Assembly (NCBI GenBank): GCA_032173965.1
Contig: CM063284.1
Location: forward strand, 62,618,863-62,682,862
Source: Sitta carolinensis
Taxonomy: Eukaryota; Chordata; Aves; Passeriformes; Sittidae
Reading direction: 5' to 3'
Length of the DNA stretch: 64,000 nucleotides
Part shown: one piece after another, positions 1 to 64,000 of the stretch
Layout of the letters: each line of letters opens with the position of its first letter
Numbering within the stretch: position 1 is the stretch's first letter
Notes under the pieces: model-generated
The model's input: only the letters and a program-made list of their open reading frames with translations
Database searches by the model: none
Told to the model about the DNA's origin: nothing
Program-made: the position numbers and the translations under genes

Positions 1-1129
1 CCTTGTCTTGAGCCAGCGCTTACTTTGATCTGGGCTCTTACACTCTACAGCAGTAAATAGGACATCTCATGTCAACATCACTCCTTTTCTTTACTCGTTG
101 GGCCACGTGCTTATGATGCATCTCATAATGAACTTAATTCCTTAATGCCTGCTTCTACGGGCATTGTCTACCAGCTACTTCTGCTGATGTTCTCCAGATT
201 CCCAGTTCTATTTGGTGACCTTTCTCTTTTGCTGTGTTAAGTGCGTGTCTCATTTCCTTTCAGCATTCCTGTGAGTTGTGACCATTCGGCCAGGCCTCTT
301 CTAGAAACATTCCTCTCAGTTGCTTTGCAGGGCCCTTCTGGTTGGTGTGCTGGCAGCAGGGAAGGGGTTGATCTTCTAAGCCTCCCTCCATTGTTTCCAC
401 CTCTGTTTGAAAGGTCTGCTCTTTCTCAGTGCAGCTATCTATTCATCACTGGTTGTTTAGCCCATTCCCCCTACAGTGATTTAACTCCAGAGTAGCAGAA
501 TAATCCCATTTGGGTTCGAGCCTGTCTTCCGTAAAGAAAATATTACAGACGAATGTTTTGCACTAGGATTCCTGCCAGTTAGCTGCATTGATAATAAGGA
601 TTGATTCTTTGGAGGCTATTTTACTGAAGCTACGGAAACACCTATGGGGAGAACGGGTTATAACAAGACGCTTTGAAAAAAGCGCTATTGCATTTTTAAC
701 TAAGTCTTTATTGTCTTGCCCACTGGAAGCTCAGCCATCCTCAGAGCTCTCTGCTGCTGGATAAAACACCACTGTTTGTAACGCTTTACCCCCATACTGA
801 ACTGGCCACTACGCCGTCCTGAAGTGTTTGGGCTGGCACTCGTCAGTGGTGGCCGTCGCTGCCTGGAACAGCAGGACAGCACGAGTGGCCCCGGCACTTC
901 ACAGGTACCCTTCATAGCCAAGGAGGCGACGTGCAAGCTGGAGCCCAGGAAGGGCTCCTCGCTCCATCACCTCGAGGTGCTGCACCGCTTCCAGGCCTCC
1001 AGGCACGCAGTACCCAGGTCATCCTGGGTTGTGTATATTTTGTCAAAAACCGTCCCCTGACGCCATAACAATTTTTTCGTGGCAGACTGTGGCTTTTCCT
1101 TTCCTTGCCCCAAGGAAACTTGATGTACA
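1..1129. other. 5' flank of KIF13A, no gene recognised
   Basis: The sequence is moderately AT-rich up to about 690, then rises in GC toward the CpG island. Short open frames here have no recognisable product and no splice support. I see no repeat, tRNA or known exon. Confidence 0.6.
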
Positions 1130-1313
1130 GGCGAGCAAGCCGGTGTCTCTGCGGTGGCGGCGTGCACCTGCACAAGGCAGGACGGTGGCTGTCGGGCAAG
1201 GCGCGGGGGCGCATCCCGCTCCCGCAGCATCTCCGCTCGCGCCAACGCCGCATTCCCGCGCAACGCGCATCCCTCCGCGCGTGCTCCCTGGGAAGCAGCA
1301 GCAGGCCGAGGAT

Positions 1314-1323
1314 GGGGCGGGGG
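1314..1323 (+). promoter_or_regulatory. GC box (Sp/KLF-type) in KIF13A promoter
   Basis: GGGGCGGGGG matches the Sp1/KLF GC-box consensus. It lies about 475 bp upstream of the start codon within the CpG island. Confidence 0.55.
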
Positions 1324-1459
1324 GAGTCTCCCCACGCCCCCGTGCCGAAGGCGCTCGCGCGTTTCCGTCGCTCTCCGGCGCCGCCGCCTTTCCCCGCCCT
1401 CTCGCCGCCTGCCTGGGCGCCCGCACTCCCGGCGGCGCGGCGGGAGGAGGAGGAGGCGG

Positions 1460-1469
1460 AAGATGGCGG
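1460..1469 (+). promoter_or_regulatory. YY1-type motif AAGATGGCGG
   Basis: AAGATGGCGG matches the YY1 core that is often found at or just downstream of transcription starts in CpG-island promoters. The ATG in the motif is also an upstream start codon (see the upstream ORF at 1463). Confidence 0.6.
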
Positions 1470-1570
1470 TGGGGATTGGCAGGGAGGCAGCGGCGGCGGC
1501 AGCGGCGGCAGTAGTGCTACAAGCGAGCCCGTCGGCAGCCAACGCCAGTGCCGGCGCGGACCGCGGCTGA
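1463..1570 (+). promoter_or_regulatory. Upstream ORF 1 in KIF13A leader (35 codons, polyalanine)
   Basis: An ATG with A at -3 and G at +4 opens a 35-codon frame. It contains eight consecutive alanines encoded by a GCG/GCA run (about 1488-1511) and ends at TGA 1568-1570. It is out of frame with the KIF13A ATG and ends 218 bases before it. If the transcript begins upstream of 1463, this ORF should reduce main-frame initiation. Whether it is transcribed is not visible here. Confidence 0.4.
1475..1479 (-). promoter_or_regulatory. Inverted CCAAT box
   Basis: ATTGG on the + strand reads CCAAT on the - strand, flanked as GGGATTGGC. This is a common NF-Y site form in CpG-island promoters. It sits 5 bases after the YY1-like motif. 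Confidence 0.5.
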
Positions 1571-1705
1571 GCAAGGAGGCGGCTGGGGCTGCGCCACTAC
1601 CGCCCTCCCCGGCGCCGGACCCTCCTCCTCCTCTCCTTCCCTCCCTCCCTCCCTCTGTCGCCTTCCCCGCCTGCCCCGGCCCTCCGCCCTCGCTCCCGGC
1701 CCGGC

Positions 1706-1750
1706 ATGGACGCTGGCGCTCCGCCTTGTCGCTGCCGCCGCCGGCGCTGA
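1706..1750 (+). promoter_or_regulatory. Upstream ORF 2 in KIF13A leader (14 codons)
   Basis: An ATG at 1706 in the context GGCATGG (G at -3 and G at +4) opens MDAGAPPCRCRRRR and stops at TGA 1748-1750. That is 38 bases before the KIF13A start codon. It is very likely within the 5' leader because it is so close to the main ATG. It may allow reinitiation at 1789. Confidence 0.5.
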
Positions 1751-1788
1751 GCGGGGCCGCCCGCCCGCCGCTCCCGGGAGCGGGGAAG

Positions 1789-60317
<58,529 letters not shown>

Positions 60318-63300
60318 GTAAGACATTGGCATAGACAGGCTGTGAACCCAAATCTTGGAGGAATCACTGTTGGTTCCCTGGCTTCTTCTTGGTGTGCTTG
60401 TCACAAGTCAGCTCAAATGAGCTTCATCAGAAGCAGTTCAATATGGCTCTTTCAGCTGCTCCGTGCTGAGCAGCATGTGTTTCCTGACATTGGCACAGGG
60501 ATCCTGATTCATACTTGACTCAAATGAGGGCTGTATGAATTTTATCTGGAGAAAGTGGCAGCAGTGCTCTTTAATTAAGCATATACCTTTTGTGATTCAT
60601 TTATACACCCTGTCCTCAGGCTCATGTGTTTGTCTCATCTGCTCAAGGAAGAATGCAAAGTTGCAGAGTTGAATGGCTTTGTTCCAACATGAATTAAAAT
60701 ATGTAAGGGTATAATGCACAGTTTGAGAAAATCGGATCAGAAAGAAGCTGCGTTGGTTTAGCATTGCCTTGGGCATTTGTACTCAAGCAATGACAAGTTT
60801 CAGAACACATTTTTAGCCATAATTACTGTGTTATTGTCCAAAAGCAAGAATGTAGCACACTATTACTGCTATCCTAAATATACTAATTTTCTGGGAAAGA
60901 AAGTGTGTAACTGGTACATTAGAAGCTGCTGCTTTTTAATTTATTTCAAAGTCTTGCAAAACGTTTTAGTATTTTATATTAACAATGACATCACAATGTC
61001 TGTATGAACAGCACACATACAATGATTCAAATTTACCTCTTGTTAATTTGAACATGATTGCTCTTTCCAGCTTAGTTTCTAATATACTTTGTGTTTAATG
61101 CATTGTATTGGTAGCCACATTGGCATAGTTCTTATGAAACAAAATGATGTGGCTGTCTCTGCCTAATGGCAGATGCAGTAACCTTACTCCACAGGTTCCT
61201 AGTTAAATTCAGATTGGTTTTACTTGAAACTGTATTTGTATTTTGCATTAAAAAAGATGATATTAAATGTTTCTTTCTAATTTTTGGGAAAGAATTCAAA
61301 TGCTACCTTTCCCAACAGCTATTAACAAATATATATAACTATATAGATACAGAAAGACTTCATTTTTTTTTCCTTTTAGGATATTTATTCAGTGTTAAAC
61401 TTGTATGGTATCAATGTAATAGGAGAGGGTTGTTTTGCCACTGCTGAACCTCTTTGACAATACAGAAATTCAGATAAAAGCAACAAACATTTCTGTAAAA
61501 GGTATTTTTAAAAGAAAACTGGACAGCTCTACATTTTCTATTCAGTTAAATTCTTATATGATATAAATCTGTAATACTTACTCCATTTATTTAACATTCT
61601 CTTTTGGATCTCTTTTGAAACTGATAGGTGAAAGAGAATTCTTAGTGCTGTGCTTGGTGTCTTCTATAAGGTTTTGCTGTTGGAGCTTTAATGAAGTCTG
61701 ACTTTTTTAAGCCTCAAAATAGATGTACAAGTTTAGTCAGACTAGTTCTTTGAAGAACATTGTGTGCAGTCTTCTTTAGGGTGCGATGCATCTTACTCAT
61801 TAGGGAAAGGTAATATTTTCTTCTGGAGTGATAGAGTATATTTAAACCTTATACCTTACTATGTCATCTCCTTTTCTTATTATATTTCTTCTATAAAAAA
61901 AACAGTAACACGTATTGGTGGCATGTGTTATGTTTAATGAGATAAAAATTGGAGCTGCTGGCAAGTAAACTTGCTGCTTGTTTTATGTTTTATTGCCTTG
62001 AGGAAGAATGTGGAAATAATGTGCCTGTTTATTTGGTGTCTGTACCATTTTTTTTCTGATGAAAACTGGCTAGAGCTGTGGCTAGATGCCACCTTGGTCC
62101 CACAACTTTTCACATTGAAAACATTCTTCCCTGTCTTGGGGACAGCATGTTGCAGAGGGGAGCTGCTCTCCCACTTACTGGAGCAACTGAGAGTTGTGTA
62201 ATTTTGTGTCAACATCCTCCTCATGTTGTAACAGAGATGACTTCTGGTTTTTTTCTCAGAGCTGCTGCAAAGTTGACTTGGTAAAGGAGGTTTTTGGAAG
62301 ATTTGCCATACCTCATAGGAAAGCTGGATGTGCTTGTTCCTCATCAGGATGTGCTAGTTCCCATACCCAGTTTAGAAAAGGAGGTGCTTAACAACTCTTT
62401 GTGGTGTAGTCAAAGAACTTTTAGGACGCAGTAGTAGGAGGAAGCAGAATAAACAATCTGTCAATTAGTGGCTACAAAAAAAATACTTTCTGCAAACAGT
62501 CTGCAATTTTACCTCTGATTAGTAAAATCATAGCTATTGTCATTTTAACTTTAGAATACAAAAAGATGATGTGGGTGGTCATAAGGAATGGGTTGGGGCA
62601 GGTCTGACTCCAAGCCGATTTGAGGGAGGGCTTTAGTATTCAGAGTTAACTAAAGGAAAAGTGCATCCTGCTCATTGAAGAATTTGGTTCTAAATTGTAC
62701 AGAAGTAGCTTGAATGGGTGTCACTTAAGGACAGGGTTGTGTCCCTGTGAAGGGGAAGTGCCACTTCCTTTTGAATGCTGCTGGCTCAGGACCATGGTGG
62801 GAGTGTGCACACTAGCAAGGACAGCCTGGTCATGCCTGAGGAACAGGGACAAGGAGAACAGACAGTGTGCAGAAATGACACTTGCTTCTAAACCTGTAGC
62901 AAGCCCACTCTGCTTCTTCTGGACTGACTCAGTGCTGTGTGCTGTGGGCTTAGGCTGTCTGGTTGATTCATTATATAAGTACCGTGAGATAGGATCAAAC
63001 TAATGACAGATTGGCATCATCCAGTACGAAGCAAAGCAGCTGATGAGTCCTGTAATTATTCTGTTAGGCAGCCATTCCTTTTGCTGCTTTCCTTAAAGTC
63101 TTTAAACACTTTTGTATTATGAAATCTCAAGCAAACTATAAAAACTATTCCAATTTGGCTTTTATTGCAGATGTTAACAGTTGCTCTTAAAATAAGATCA
63201 GTATTTATAAGGAGCAGTAATATCACATGTTAATTAACTGTACCTTATAATTTCCTGTTCATTAAAATGCAGTACCCATAACTCAAATTTGTGTTGCAGC

Positions 63301-64000
63301 CCAGTTGGGAAATAGTTTTCAATCACAGGTCTTTTCGAATACCTGTTCTGCCTACTTCCCTTCTGACTGTCCATTTCTTTACCCTCCCTCAGGGCTTGGC
63401 TTTGTTTTTTACATTTCCCCTCATTTAAAGAGAGAGTAATCAGGGGAAAGTAGTCTAAGGGTATTTTTTTAGCTTTGTGCTTTTTGGACTCCATTGGGAG
63501 TGTGCTGGTGGTGCTTTGCAGTTGTGCTGGAGGAGGTTGCTATAGAGCAGCATGGAGCATCCTACTGTTCGCTCTTGCATGTTTAGCATGCTGTCATCTC
63601 TCTCTGTGGAGATCAGAGGCTGGAGGCAAGAACTAGTTCTCCTTTTTCTGTCCTCCTCTCACAAACATTCAGAGGTTATTAGACTTTTCTTTAGGCCACA
63701 AAACTCAACTTTCTATTTTTGCTATGAGTCTTTCAGAGGTGAATCAGACGTTATCCTACAGGCAAATTTACAAAATAGAGTGCTCTCTTGGGAGCTCAGA
63801 TTACCTAGCCTTTCCTTAAATTTCTTTTAATTTTGCTCCCAGGTCTATGCTATCTTTATGTGCAATATGGAATTTGTGCCACCTTTTGTGGCACATGTAA
63901 TGGTTCTTGTTAACTTACCTTGGATATCTTCCTTGAAATACTCTTCTGCAACATTTTTGTCATTTTCTAAGTGCTATTTCTGAACCAGTGGTGGTTTCAA
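60318..64000 (+). other. KIF13A: KIF13A intron 9, start (continues past the window)
   Basis: It begins with GTAAGA. I searched for the next motor-domain segment (SLTTLGLVISS, then FVPYRDSVLTWLLKD) and did not find it, so the 3' end of this intron is outside the window. No recognisable repeat is present. Confidence 0.88.

Overview
The window is vertebrate nuclear DNA and almost certainly avian. CR1-type LINE 3' fragments are present (32876-33252 and 52545-52688), interspersed-repeat density is low, and there is one long solo LTR of a kind I associate with songbird ERVL-like elements. A passerine is my best guess, but that is inference. There are no bacterial-style genes, and the many short open frames are chance frames in AT-rich intron.

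The only protein-coding gene I can support is the 5' part of KIF13A, a kinesin-3 motor, on the + strand. Nine coding exons can be spliced in frame from an ATG at 1789 to a donor after 60317. They give 276 complete codons plus two bases, covering the kinesin motor domain from the N-terminal RxRP nucleotide-contact motif through the P-loop, switch I and switch II. The rest of the motor domain, the neck, FHA domain, stalk and tail lie beyond position 64000. The paralogue KIF13B is excluded by paralogue-specific residues in exons 1, 2, 6 and 9.

Layout: 1-1100 is upstream flank with nothing recognisable. 1130-2350 is a CpG island with GC box, inverted CCAAT box and YY1-type motif, 5' leader, exons 1 and 2, and a 220 bp intron 1. 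2155-42714 is a 40.6 kb intron 2 that carries the solo LTR, one CR1 fragment, a 320 bp (CTTT)n tract and several perfect hairpins. Exon 3 (42715-42727) is a 13-nt microexon. Exons 4 to 9 follow, separated by introns of 6.1, 7.6, 0.5, 1.0, 1.3 and 0.5 kb. The last 3.7 kb is intron 9.

I found no convincing undescribed biological system. The most notable items are the 13-nt microexon between two long introns, a GC-rich leader with two upstream ORFs (one with a strong start context inside the YY1-like motif), the intact solo LTR with a 5-bp target duplication, the very long homopyrimidine microsatellite, and two unidentified coding-like minus-strand stretches in intron 2.
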